Positions 1-11,597 of a DNA stretch of 64,000 bases are shown one piece after another. Numbering within the stretch: position 1 is the stretch's first letter; every line of letters starts with the position of its first letter. Under the pieces are notes generated by a model. The model was given only the letters and a program-made list of their open reading frames with translations, ran no database searches and had not been told where the DNA came from. The stretch is taken from the NCBI GenBank assembly GCA_965200895.1, contig CBDAVM010000002.1, positions 1,674,001-1,738,000 of the forward strand, written 5' to 3'. Made by a program: the position numbers and the translations under genes. The DNA comes from WTFV01 sp965200895 (GTDB lineage: Bacteria; Acidobacteriota; Vicinamibacteria; Vicinamibacterales; UBA8438).

Positions 1-728
1 TTGTCCATGTGGACGCGACCGAGCTTCGCCAGGTACTCGCCGGGATCCCGACCGTGGGCAGGGACCACGTGCACGCCCCCGTCGAAATCCTCCGCCCACG
101 GCGGCGCGGCAATCATTCGCTCGACGACGCGTTCCGCCTGCCCGACCAGATCCTCGATGAACCAGTCGGTGACGCCGAAGTCGGGCTGCGACGCCGGATC
201 CAGCATCGCGGACGAGAGGCCGGGAGACTCCAGATCAAGATCGATCACCAGCACGCGTTCGCCGCGCCGCGCCAGATGCCAAGCCGCAACAGCAGCGGTC
301 GTGCTCCGTCCGACGCCTCCCTTCACCGAGTACAGCGTGACGCGCCGCCTCGCCGTTTGCGGGCGCCGGTTGCCGACTGTCCACCATCCGTGGCCCGTCA
401 GGAGACGATCGACCCAGAACACACGCGGGCGAACGGGTCGCGCCGTGTCCGCAATCGCGGCGAGCAGTTCCGGGCGGGCGAACGCGACCGCGTGATCCGA
501 AGAATGGCCGTGCGCTCCCAGCGCGTCGTGCAACCTGCGGCCAAGGGTCCGCAGGGCATCCTGGCACGCCTCGTCCTGCTGATGGACATCCGATACGGTG
601 ATGCGCACGCGACCGTGCAGGTTGCGCAACAGGTAGATGCGGTCGATGCACTCCGGCACGGTCCAGTCGGTCAGCGCCTCCCGGACACGCCGCGTCACGG
701 CATCGAACGGTACGAACCCTGCGCTCAC
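1..728 (-). CDS. KGGVGR-motif ParA/MinD-like ATPase, C-terminus beyond the window
   Basis: The first 242 codons are visible; the gene continues past the left edge. Residues 1-125 match nothing I recognise. From about residue 130 a SIMIBI-class (ParA/MinD/ArsA-like) P-loop begins, with a deviant Walker A reading SVKGGVGRSTTAA (first Lys about residue 136) and then VLVIDLDLESPG, the switch-I/Walker A-prime region. Arg replaces the usual Lys of KGGVGKT, which fits what I know as a KGGVGR-variant family. The GTG start at 728 overlaps the TGA of the upstream HEPN gene as GTGA, so the two are probably translationally coupled and act together. Function is inferred: ATP-driven switch or partner of the HEPN protein, possibly in defence or toxin-antitoxin biology. 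Placement in the ATPase family is firm; the biological role is not. Confidence 0.72.
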   Translation of the reverse strand, partial: MSAGFVPFDAVTRRVREALTDWTVPECIDRIYLLRNLHGRVRITVSDVHQQDEACQDALRTLGRRLHDALGAHGHSSDHAVAFARPELLAAIADTARPVRPRVFWVDRLLTGHGWWTVGNRRPQTARRRVTLYSVKGGVGRSTTAAVAAWHLARRGERVLVIDLDLESPGLSSAMLDPASQPDFGVTDWFIEDLVGQAERVVERMIAAPPWAEDFDGGVHVVPAHGRDPGEYLAKLGRVHMD

Positions 729-1147
729 GGCGCGTCCAGTGTCATCGCGTGCTGCACCAGCAACACGACGTCCCGCGCCGCGTGGCGATGCGGCGCCACC
801 GAGTCTTCGGTGAAGTGGCGGTCGTGCGCATACCGGTTGTGGTGTGACCAGCCCGAGAAGGGTTCCCTTTCCGGTAACGGCCCGATTCGCCGTGCCGCGT
901 CGAGGCCGTCGATGAAGTCCACGAACACGGGCCAAAGGTGCTGCACATGCTTCCTGGGCGGTTCGGTGGCCGCTCGCCCTGCATCGACAGGCATGCCCTG
1001 GGATTTCATGACTGCCTTCAGCCCACATTCGGCGCTGAAGCCGTACAACTGGTCGGCGTTCGCCCAGCGCCGCTGCTCGAACAGCAACTCTGCATCCTCC
1101 CAGTGCCGGCGGTGCGCGTCGGCGAAGTCAGCGGGATACGGCGTCAT
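725..1147 (-). CDS. HEPN-domain protein
   Basis: A 140-residue helical protein. Its N-terminal third (RHWEDAELLFEQRRWANADQ, then FSAECGLKAVM) has the helix-turn-helix-bundle pattern of HEPN domains, in which a first helix rich in A/E/D-L is followed by a second helix with a small-residue-rich face. Near residues 100-115 the stretch NRYAHDRHF contains an R-x5-H that could be the HEPN ribonuclease motif. I chose the ATG at 1147; an in-frame GTG at 1198 would add 17 unconvincing residues. It overlaps the KGGVGR ATPase by four bases (GTGA), a typical two-gene cassette. HEPN proteins are often RNases in toxin-antitoxin and antiphage modules, but nuclease activity here is inference. Confidence 0.6.
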   Translation of the reverse strand: MTPYPADFADAHRRHWEDAELLFEQRRWANADQLYGFSAECGLKAVMKSQGMPVDAGRAATEPPRKHVQHLWPVFVDFIDGLDAARRIGPLPEREPFSGWSHHNRYAHDRHFTEDSVAPHRHAARDVVLLVQHAMTLDAP

Positions 1148-1254
1148 CGGACAACTTGCGCGAATCGTGGTCGCCCTGCGCCAGCGCGGGCCGGTCACGA
1201 GCGGGCGCGGGCTCGACCGAATCTTTGATCATAGCGTCCCTCCGGGCCACCTGC

Positions 1255-1263
1255 CCCACGGGT
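1255..1263. repeat. Left target-site duplication of the insertion sequence
   Basis: CCCACGGGT here is repeated exactly at 3685-3693, immediately outside the terminal inverted repeats. A 9-bp duplication suits IS4/IS50-type transposition, and its perfect identity points to a recent insertion. Confidence 0.88.
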
Positions 1264-1290
1264 CTAGCGCTACATCACGGTTGACTCAGG
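1264..1290. repeat. Left terminal inverted repeat
   Basis: A 27-bp end beginning CTAGCGCT. It matches the reverse complement of 3658-3684 except at about four positions. It lies just inside the CCCACGGGT duplication. Confidence 0.85.
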
Positions 1291-1337
1291 AACGGTCCGG
1301 CGTTGGTCGCCCGGTCTACGTCGATTCGGGTTGCGGT

Positions 1338-3632
1338 TCAGGGTGCGCGGGCGGCTTGGGCTCCTCGTACCATCATCTGTAGTTGCACGCAGGCGCGCCA
1401 CAGCACTTCGTTGCCCGGCAGCGGTCTACGCTTTGTCGGTCGCCAGCCGGCGATGCGCGCCAGCAGCATCACCCAGGCGCGGATGTCGGGCGGCAATGGC
1501 CGGTCTCGTTCGGCTGGCGGCAGCAGTCTTTCGGCCTGCACGACGGCTCAGATCACGCGCTTCTCGTCGTCGGTCAGGACCTGGGCTGCCGGCGTGTCGG
1601 GCGCGTCGCGCGCGTAGCCCCTGAGGGAGCACACCCGCCAGGCGGTGATGGCGTCGAAGGCCAGGCACTTGGCCAGCGCGTCGGCTTCCTGCAAGCGCCG
1701 GTCCTCGATGCGGGCGCCGCTCTTGAGCACCCGGAAATACTCTTCGATGCCCCAGCGGGTCTCATACCAGCCGACAATGCGCTCGGCCCATTCGGCCGTC
1801 GGGCCGCCTTCGCTCGACACCAGCAGCCATTCGAGCGGCTCGTGTCCCGGCGGCGGGTCGGTTTCGAGCACCCGCACCACCCAGGCCGTCAGCGGCGCCG
1901 CGTCGGTCTGGTCCTTGGGCGGCTGCACCTGCACCCGCCCGATGCGCAACTCGGTCCGCGCCGTGCGCGCCTCGCGCGCCCGCTTGCCGCCCTGCGAGTC
2001 GATGTGCACCGGCCGGTTGGTGCGCACCGGGGTCTCGAAGTCCGGCTGAGACGCCAGCGGCCGGAGCATCATCGCCCGCAACCGCTCGTCCCATACTTTC
2101 ACCCGCCGCCGCCGGCTGGCGCAGGCCCGCACCACCAGCCCCGCTTCAGCCGCATGCTGCGCCTGCCACTGCAACAGCGCATGGATGTCACTCTCGCGGT
2201 CGCCGACCACGACCACCCGCGTGCCCGGACACGCCCGCCCCAATTCGCGACCCTGGTCGAATCCCCGGAACCAGCGCCGGCTCTCCAATGCGCGCTCGGA
2301 CGTGGGCGCGCCATCCGGCCGCGCCCACGTCTCCAGACCGCTCACCCCCAACGGCCGGCGCCCCTCGGTGAACGCCACCGCCGCGTGCACGAACAGACCC
2401 CGACCGCCGCCAGACCGTTCTCCCAGCGGCCCCAGCCCGGTCGTGCTGTCCCGAAGACCCGTGTAGTTGAGCGTCGTCGTGTCCTGCACCAGCAGCACCA
2501 CCGACTCCGCACGGCTGCGCTCGACCAGCGCCTCCCGATGCGGTTGCAGAATGTCCGCGCTACTCACCGCTCCATTGTGCAGGAAACGGTAGGCCGCCTG
2601 TTGCTCGGCGCTGCCGGCAAACACCGCCGGCAGAGGCGCACCAGGATGTTGCTCCCAGGCCGCACCCATCTGCGCCAGACGACGACGCAGCCGACCGTCG
2701 GCCAGGTCCGAACGCGAATACTCGCACCGAGACCAACTGCCGGCGCCCGCAGCCTCCTCCCCCAACCCCGGAAACGAACCCAACTCCCTGGGCGCAGCCC
2801 GACGCAGCGTCTCCGCCCAGTCCGGGGCCAGGCCCCGAAGCCAGACATCCTTCGGCTCCACAGAAACCGATGACCCCGGAGGACGACCCGCCGTACGGCC
2901 CACACACCGCCAGCCCGACGCCCGATAGCTCGTGCCACGACGAGACGACGCCACGCACGTCTCCACCAGAACCGGACGAACCCCGTGACACAATGCCCAG
3001 TCCGACGCCAAACGACCCACCGCACGGCCCAGAACCTGCGACGCCAAGTGCGGAACACGAACCCCGGGAAGCAGCAGGAATCGGTCGTTCAATACCACCT
3101 GACCAATCCGTGCCCCCCGCGTCCGAGCGTCCCAGCCCAGATGCGCGTCCCGAGGACCCAGACGAAGCGGAGCCGACACAAAGCTCAAAACACCCAACGC
3201 GCCCGCCGAAGAATCCACCAGATACGTCACCCGGCAGCCCGGAGCCCGACAACGGCCCAAAGGATGCGCAGCCGCCAGAAGTGCACAACACCGCTGACGC
3301 GCAAGCGCCGTCTCCGCCAACCGCAGGTGAACCTCCCCCAACGACGACAGGCTGCCCGCAAACTCGGTCAGCGAAATCTCAGACCCGACCCCGACCACAC
3401 AACCCACCGGCGGACCCGGCTGCGCCGACGGCAGAGGCAGGCCCAGCTCCGCCGCCAAGCCAGGCAAAGCCTTCCGCGCCGACGCCGAGCACAGCGACCC
3501 ACGCGCGTTGCGCCACCCGTCGCGTTCGCAAAGACCACGGCTCAGCGCCGCACGCGACAACGACCCCCGAACCAACTCCTGCCGCAGCCAGCCCACCGTC
3601 TCCGGCTGCAACATCCGCAGGCCAACACGCAC
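1338..3632 (-). pseudogene. DUF4338 (DruA-like)-IS4 transposase fusion interrupted by an in-frame TGA
   Basis: The GTG start at 3632 follows AGAAGG with 5-nt spacing. Residues about 15-250 match the DUF4338/DruA pattern (SRAALSRGLCERDGWRN, YLVDSSAGALG, LGWDARTR, NDRFLLLPGVRVPHLASQVL, VLVETCV). Residues about 275-694 are a Tn5-like DDE transposase: Asp384 in QDTTTLNY, Asp478 in GDRESDI, and an exact YREK motif (Tyr623, Arg626, Glu630, Lys637). After residue 694 a TGA at 1548-1550 interrupts the frame, yet the same frame continues for 69 codons with the family's usual C-terminus (ARIAGWRPTKRRPLPGNEVL). The TGA stands where relatives seem to have an aromatic residue or Cys, so a Trp-to-stop change is likely. 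The truncated product keeps all catalytic residues and might still work. DruA is known from Druantia defence; here the domain belongs to a transposase. Confidence 0.85.
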
Positions 3633-3657
3633 AGAAACCTTCTACACTGAGCCACGG

Positions 3658-3684
3658 CCTGTGTCAACTGTGATTGAGCGCTAG
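3658..3684. repeat. Right terminal inverted repeat
   Basis: A 27-bp end that reads CTAGCGCTCAATCAC from the outside inward on the minus strand. It pairs with 1264-1290 and is followed directly by the second CCCACGGGT copy. Confidence 0.85.
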
Positions 3685-3693
3685 CCCACGGGT
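3685..3693. repeat. Right target-site duplication of the insertion sequence
   Basis: An exact second copy of CCCACGGGT, abutting the right inverted repeat. Further degenerate CCCACGGTGA-like copies follow up to about 3720. Confidence 0.88.
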
Positions 3694-3877
3694 GACCCAC
3701 GGTGAGTCCACAGTGAACCATGACCACGATGCGCCCCGCGCAATGGGTTCATGGTAGATTGACGGCGACTGCGGCCCCCCACCAACCACCCTGCCCCCGG
3801 CGGCGCGCTCCCGGACGCCGCCCGGAACGACACGCTGCACTGCGAGACGCGCGCCGTATACGAGGAGAGCAGTTCGA

Positions 3878-6352
<2,475 letters not shown>

Positions 6353-6543
6353 CGGCGGCGCGCTGAACGCCGCACGGGCCCTCCGTGCGCCCGCGCCGCG
6401 GAGGTCCCGCAAGCCTCGCAAGGTGTAGGCTTCCGGGAGTGACCACGCCAGCCGCCTCCGTCGAGCCACCCGCGTCCCTGCAACCCGACGTGTTCCGCAG
6501 ACGGTAGCGCCGGCGCCCAACCGCCCCGAACGACGCATCGCAT

Positions 6544-7962
6544 ATGGAGATCGACGAGCTCATCGACCGCATCATGCGCCCGGTGGCGGACGCCGTCGCG
6601 GGGTTCGTCTTCTTCCCGATCCCGATCTTCGGGGCCGAGATGCCGCTCGTCGTGCTGTGGCTGGTCGCCGGCGGGGTGTTCTTCACCATCTACCTGCGCT
6701 TCATCAACGTGCGCGGGTTCGCGCAGGCGCTGCGCATCGTCTCCGGGCGCTACGCCCGCGCAGGCGACCCCGGCGAGATCTCGCAGTTCAGCGCGCTGTC
6801 GACCGCGGTGTCCGGCACCGTCGGCATCGGCAACATCGCCGGCGTGGCCGTGGCCATCTCCACCGGCGGCCCGGGGGCCACGTTCTGGCTGCTGGTGGCC
6901 GGGCTGCTCGGCATGTCGTCGAAGTTCGCCGAATGCACGCTCGGCGTGCGATACCGGCGGCGCAACCCCGACGGATCGGTCTCCGGCGGGCCGATGCACT
7001 ACCTGGAGCGCGGCCTCGGCGAGCGCGGCCGGCCGCGGCTGGGCCGCGCGCTGGGCCTCTTCTACGCCGCCGCGATGGTGTTCGGCTGCCTCGGCATCGG
7101 CAACATGTTCCAGTCGAACCAGGCCGCGGCGATCTTCATCGACCTCACCGGGGAGGGCGCCAGTCTCTTCGCCGGCCGGGGCTGGGCGATCGGCGTCGTA
7201 CTGGCGGCGGTCGTGGCGCTGGTCGTCATCGGCGGCATCCGCTCCATCGCCCGCACGACCGTGCGCCTGGTGCCGGCGATGGCGATCCTCTACGTCTCGC
7301 TGGCCGTGCTGACCATCGCGCTCAACGCCGACCGCCTGCCGGCGGCCATGGCCGCCATCTGGCACGGGGCGTTCACCTCGGCGGGGATGGCCGGCGGCGG
7401 CATCGGCGCGCTGGTGATCGGCTTCCGCCGCGCCGTCTTCTCCAACGAGGCGGGCCTCGGCAGCGCCGCCATCGCCCACGCCACCGCGCGCACGCCGCAG
7501 CCGGCAAGCGAGGGCTTCGTCGCCCTGCTCGAGCCGTTCATCGACACGGTGGTGATCTGCACCCTGTCGGCGCTGGTGATCACGACCACCGTCTACGACC
7601 CGGCGCTGGCCACCGGCGACATCAGCGGCATCGAGCTGACCACGCGCGCCTTCGCCTCCACCCTGCCCTGGTCGCCGGTCCCGCTGGCCGTGGCCGCCAT
7701 CCTGTTCGCCTTCTCGACGATGATCGCCTGGGCCTACTACGGCCTCAAGGCGTTCACCTACCTGGCGGGGGAGGGGCGCCTGCAGCGGCTCGGCTTCAAC
7801 CTCGCCTTCTGCGCCTTCGTGGTCGTCGGCGCGAGCCTCGACCTCGGGGCGATCATCGACCTGTCCGACGCCCTGGTCTTCGTGGTGGCCATCCCGAACC
7901 TGATCGGCCTCTACCTGATGGCGCCGATCGTCCGGCGGGAGCTGGAACGCTACCGGCCGTGA
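6544..7962 (+). CDS. Sodium:alanine (AGCS family) symporter
   Basis: A 472-residue inner-membrane protein with about ten or eleven hydrophobic segments. Family hallmarks are FSALSTAVSGTVGIGNIAG (about residues 78-96), GGPGATFW, GPMHYLERGL and the FSNEAGLGSAAIAHATA block (about 299-315) that shapes the substrate/Na+ site in AGCS carriers. It should import alanine or glycine with Na+ (or H+). The ATG at 6544 has no clear Shine-Dalgarno sequence. It lies 191 bp downstream of parC on the same strand but probably forms its own unit. Length is normal for the family (about 450-480). Confidence 0.9.
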   Translation: MEIDELIDRIMRPVADAVAGFVFFPIPIFGAEMPLVVLWLVAGGVFFTIYLRFINVRGFAQALRIVSGRYARAGDPGEISQFSALSTAVSGTVGIGNIAGVAVAISTGGPGATFWLLVAGLLGMSSKFAECTLGVRYRRRNPDGSVSGGPMHYLERGLGERGRPRLGRALGLFYAAAMVFGCLGIGNMFQSNQAAAIFIDLTGEGASLFAGRGWAIGVVLAAVVALVVIGGIRSIARTTVRLVPAMAILYVSLAVLTIALNADRLPAAMAAIWHGAFTSAGMAGGGIGALVIGFRRAVFSNEAGLGSAAIAHATARTPQPASEGFVALLEPFIDTVVICTLSALVITTTVYDPALATGDISGIELTTRAFASTLPWSPVPLAVAAILFAFSTMIAWAYYGLKAFTYLAGEGRLQRLGFNLAFCAFVVVGASLDLGAIIDLSDALVFVVAIPNLIGLYLMAPIVRRELERYRP

Positions 7963-8106
7963 GGCGGAGCACGCGCCTTCCCCTGCCGGTCACTTCGCCA
8001 CGTCGCCACAGCAGCCACGGACCGGGAGCCGGAGCGTCTTTCTTCGTCGCTCCCGCGTGCCCGGTCACGCTCCCGATGCGGCCGGCGGGATGGCCTCATC
8101 AACGGG

Positions 8107-9465
8107 TCAACCGGCCGCCGCCGCGCGGATCCGCGCCTCGATGTCGGACGGCGCCTCGAACACGTTCAGCTTGCGGCCGCGGCGGCGTTGATCGAGCAGG
8201 CGCAGTTCCGCCAGACGCAACAGGTCCGCGCGCGCGGTCGCGTAGGCCACGTCGTGGCTCGTCATGTGAGACCGCGTCGTGTACTCCATCTCCGGGTGCC
8301 GAATGGCATGGGCGAGCAGCGCGAGCTGGCGGTGGTTCAGATCGTCACGACCGCGGAGGATCCGCTCGACCCGCGCCACCTGCGCCGTCTTCTTCGCGAC
8401 GTACGCGTCGAGATCGTCGAGCGCGCGCAGGATCACGTCGACCTGATGCACGATGAAGTAGGTGGCGTCGTTCCCGTCGGTCTCGGCGTACAGGAACGCG
8501 CGGGCGTACTGCGCCGGCGCCGCGGTCAGAAAGCGGCTGATCGACAGGAACTCGAAGATCCAGTAGCCGCGGCGCAGCATCGCCCAGTAGAACAGCGCGC
8601 GGGCGGTGCGCCCGTTGCCGTCCGCGAACGGATGGTCGAACGCCAGCCACAGATGCAGCACGATGGCGCGGACGACCGGATGCAGAAAACCCCCGCCAGC
8701 TTCCCCGGCTCCGGCCTCGGCATTGGCGAAGCGGACCATCTCTTCCAACCGCGCGGGCAACTGCTCCGCCGGCGGCGGCCGGTGCAGAACCTCGCCACTG
8801 CGCGCGTCGCACACCTCGACGCGGTCGTCGCCGGAATGCTGCAGGCGACCGGCGGCGGCCGGATCGGCGAGCGCGCCATCGGTGACCGCGCGGTGCAGGG
8901 CGAGCGCCGCGTCCGGGGTCAGTATTCGGTCCGTCATCCTGCGAACCTCGCACATCGCCCGGTAGTTGTTCAGGATCATCCGCTCGCTGCGGTTCCGTGG
9001 GCGTCGCCCCGCCCGGATCATCCGCGCCGCGACGGCGCGCGTCGTCGACGCGCCCTCAAGCTGGCTGGATGTGATCGCCTCCCGGATCAGGGAGTTGACG
9101 ATGAACCGGTCGCGCGTCGTCCGGTTCATCACCGTGTCGGCCACGCCGATCCGGCCGCTCGCGCGGCTGTCGATGCGGTGCAACGCCTCCTGAACGCGGT
9201 CCGGGAGCATGTAGCTGAACGGCCGGCCGCGCGCGTCCCGCAGCGGGAGCGGGCGGGACTGTCCGGCGCGGGCCAGACGGATGCCGGCCCACCACTCGCC
9301 GGCGCTCAGACCGTCCGGGCAGGGTGCGTGCCGCCGCAGCGCGTCCCAGTGGACATAGCGGCCGTCCACCGTCGGCTGGACGCCGCGCGACAACAGCGCC
9401 GGCAGGCCCTCGTGGAAGCGTTCGAGCAGCTCTGCGAGCGGCGGCGGAGAGAGCGGCCTCTTCAT
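8107..9465 (-). CDS. Fic-family AMP-transferase with built-in inhibitory helix and C-terminal winged helix
   Basis: A 452-residue protein. The Fic core carries the intact active-site motif HPFADGNGRTAR (His278 to Arg289). The inhibitory motif SSQLEG (Ser133 to Gly138) is N-terminal to the core, which makes it a class II self-inhibited Fic. An N-terminal DUF4172-like region and a C-terminal winged-helix-like segment (about 380-445) complete the common Fic/DUF4172/wHTH arrangement. Such enzymes AMPylate proteins, and relief of inhibition needs movement of the Glu137 helix. The gene is divergent from parE across 209 bp and shares the parC-parE neighbourhood. Some FicT toxins AMPylate GyrB and ParE, so the position is suggestive, though no target can be read from sequence. 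The Fic call is very secure; the substrate is unknown. Confidence 0.9.
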   Translation of the reverse strand: MKRPLSPPPLAELLERFHEGLPALLSRGVQPTVDGRYVHWDALRRHAPCPDGLSAGEWWAGIRLARAGQSRPLPLRDARGRPFSYMLPDRVQEALHRIDSRASGRIGVADTVMNRTTRDRFIVNSLIREAITSSQLEGASTTRAVAARMIRAGRRPRNRSERMILNNYRAMCEVRRMTDRILTPDAALALHRAVTDGALADPAAAGRLQHSGDDRVEVCDARSGEVLHRPPPAEQLPARLEEMVRFANAEAGAGEAGGGFLHPVVRAIVLHLWLAFDHPFADGNGRTARALFYWAMLRRGYWIFEFLSISRFLTAAPAQYARAFLYAETDGNDATYFIVHQVDVILRALDDLDAYVAKKTAQVARVERILRGRDDLNHRQLALLAHAIRHPEMEYTTRSHMTSHDVAYATARADLLRLAELRLLDQRRRGRKLNVFEAPSDIEARIRAAAAG

Positions 9466-9674
9466 GGCGATTCCGCGCCGGAGACGCGGCTCGATTCATC
9501 GATTTTACAACTTTCGACGAATATCGATGATGGTGCATCAACCGCATCAACCGCTGCGGAACCGTAAGTCCATGCTACACTGGGGACTCCAACCTCCACC
9601 GTCCAGTTCGCCGAGCGGCGCTTCGGCGGTCGGGACGCCGCCCCGGAACCCAGCCGGGCCGCACGGAAGACGCC
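9466..9674. promoter_or_regulatory. Divergent fic/parE intergenic region
   Basis: Contains a locally AT-rich patch (about 9497-9530, including TTTTACAACTTT) in an otherwise very GC-rich window, which is likely where the two divergent promoters lie. TACACT at about 9576 could be a -10 for parE, but no good -35 is visible. The direct repeat CATCAACCGCATCAACCGC at 9537-9555 could be an operator. Confidence 0.35.
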
Positions 9675-11597
9675 ATGGCGAGTTCGTATTCTGCAAAGGA
9701 CATCACCGTCCTCGAGGGCCTCGAGCCGGTTCGCAAGCGGCCGGGCATGTACATCGGGGGGGTCGGTTCGGCCGGCCTGCATCACCTCGTCTGGGAGATC
9801 GTCGACAACGCGGTCGACGAGGCGATGAACGGTCACGCGGCGAACGTCCAGGTGACGTTGCACGACGACGGATCGACGGTGACGGTCGTGGACGACGGCC
9901 GCGGCGTGCCGGTCGACCGGCATCCGAAGACGGGCAGGAACGCACTGGAGGTGATCTTCACGACCCTCCATGCCGGCGGGAAATTCGAGAACCGGACCTA
10001 CCGCACGGCGGGCGGCCTGCACGGCGTCGGGGCGAGCGTGGTCAACGCGCTGTCCCAGGAGCTGGTCGCCACGTCGAAGCGGGACGGCTTCCTCTGGCAG
10101 CAGACGTTCCGCCGCGGCAAGCCGGTGGCCGCACTGCGGAAGCTGAAGCCGGCGCGCGGCTCGGGGACCACGATCCGCTTCCATCCCGACCCACGGATCT
10201 TTCCGAAGACCACTTTCGACGCCGGTCTCATCAGGCAGCGACTCGAGATCGGCAGCTACGTGCACGGCGGCGTCCGCTTCGTCTTCACGGATGAGGCCCG
10301 GGACACCAGGGAGGAGTTCCGCCACGAGAACGGCCTGCCCGACTACCTCGGTCGCCTCGTGCAGGAGCGCGGCGCCAGTCCCGTGCACGAATCGCCGTTC
10401 GTTCTCAAGCGGGAGCACACCGATTCCCGGTCGCGCATCGAGGTCGTGCTGCAGTGGACCGAGGCGACCGACGAGCACCTGCGCAGCTACGTCAACGGCA
10501 TTCCGACGGCATCCGGCGGCACGCACGAGAACGGCCTGCGAGCCGGCCTCGGCAAGGCCGTCCGGAACTTCATCGAGACCCACAACCTCACGCCGAAGGG
10601 CGTGACGCTGACGGCCGACGACATCCGCGAGGGACTGACCGGAATCGTCTCCATCTTCGTTCCCGACCCGCAGTTTCAGGGACAGACCAAGGATCGGCTG
10701 AACAATCCCGAGCTCGTTCCAGTACTCGACGGGGCAGTCCGGCCCGCTCTCGAGCACTGGCTGAACCACAACATCAGCGTGGCCGAAGCGATCGTCGCGC
10801 GGATCATCCTGGCCGCCCGGGCGCGCGAAGCAAGCCGCGCCGCGCAGCAGTCCGTATCGCGGAAGAGTGCGACATCGAACCGGCTCAACCTGCCCGGCAA
10901 GCTGAGCGACTGCACCCGGAACGCCCGCGGCGACAGCGAACTGTTCATCGTCGAGGGGGACTCGGCCGGGGGGTCGGCGAAGCAGGGACGCGACAGGACC
11001 CGGCAGGCGATCCTGCCGCTGCGCGGGAAGGTGCTGAACGTCGAGAGCGCCTCTCCGTCGAAGGTGCTGGCGAACCGGGAACTGTCGGATGTGGTGACCG
11101 CGCTCGGTTGCGGCCTCGGCCGGACGTTCGACCTCGCGAAGCTGCGCTACGACCGCATCATCATCCTCGCCGACGCCGACTCGGACGGGAACCATATCGC
11201 CACTCTGCTGCTGACCTTCTTCTATCGGTTCCTGCCCAGGCTGATCGAGCACGGCAAGGTATACCTGGCCCAGCCACCGCTCTACCGGGTGGATGTCGGC
11301 AGGGACACCTTCTGGGCACTCGACGACGCGCACCGGGACGCCATCGTCGAGGCGCACACCAACGGCCGGGGCGCCCCCGAGATCACCCGCTTCAAGGGTC
11401 TCGGCGAGATGATGCCCAGGGTCCTCTGGGAAACGACGCTCAACCCGCAGACACGGCGCCTGCTGCGCGTGGCCGTCCACGATACGGACCGCATCCTGAC
11501 GGATCGCGTCATCAACGAACTGATGGGCAGGGACGCCTCCGCCCGGTTCCGCTTCATCATGGACCGGGCGGACGAGGCGCTGGATCTGGACGTATAG
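9675..11597 (+). CDS. parE: DNA topoisomerase IV subunit B
   Basis: A 640-residue GHKL ATPase and TOPRIM subunit that partners ParC (3878-6352). The GHKL motifs are present: EIVDNAVDEA (N box), VVDDGRGVPV and GGLHGVGASVVNAL (ATP lid). The transducer domain follows at about 220-390. The TOPRIM domain has EGDSAGGSAKQGRDR for the catalytic Glu and DADSDGNHIATLL for the metal-binding Asp pair; the usual DADVDG is DADSDG here with both acids kept. The C-terminal RFKGLGEM motif is conserved. The size fits ParE or non-enterobacterial GyrB without the long insert. Subunit A is separated by the symporter and fic genes instead of being adjacent. Confidence 0.9.
   Translation: MASSYSAKDITVLEGLEPVRKRPGMYIGGVGSAGLHHLVWEIVDNAVDEAMNGHAANVQVTLHDDGSTVTVVDDGRGVPVDRHPKTGRNALEVIFTTLHAGGKFENRTYRTAGGLHGVGASVVNALSQELVATSKRDGFLWQQTFRRGKPVAALRKLKPARGSGTTIRFHPDPRIFPKTTFDAGLIRQRLEIGSYVHGGVRFVFTDEARDTREEFRHENGLPDYLGRLVQERGASPVHESPFVLKREHTDSRSRIEVVLQWTEATDEHLRSYVNGIPTASGGTHENGLRAGLGKAVRNFIETHNLTPKGVTLTADDIREGLTGIVSIFVPDPQFQGQTKDRLNNPELVPVLDGAVRPALEHWLNHNISVAEAIVARIILAARAREASRAAQQSVSRKSATSNRLNLPGKLSDCTRNARGDSELFIVEGDSAGGSAKQGRDRTRQAILPLRGKVLNVESASPSKVLANRELSDVVTALGCGLGRTFDLAKLRYDRIIILADADSDGNHIATLLLTFFYRFLPRLIEHGKVYLAQPPLYRVDVGRDTFWALDDAHRDAIVEAHTNGRGAPEITRFKGLGEMMPRVLWETTLNPQTRRLLRVAVHDTDRILTDRVINELMGRDASARFRFIMDRADEALDLDV

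Larger units (their letters stand above)
1264..3684 (-). mobile_element. Complete IS4-type insertion sequence with DUF4338-fused transposase
   Basis: A 2421-bp element bounded by imperfect 27-bp terminal inverted repeats (1264-1290 and the reverse complement of 3658-3684; about 23 of 27 positions match). Both ends begin CTAGCGCT and contain GTTGAC close to the inner end. A perfect 9-bp duplication flanks it. One transposase gene on the minus strand fills it. It sits between the HEPN/ATPase cassette and parC, ending 193 bp upstream of the parC start. Plus-strand sequence 3685-3720 contains three degenerate copies of a CCCACGGTGA-like unit, so the target was itself a short tandem repeat. Confidence 0.9.
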
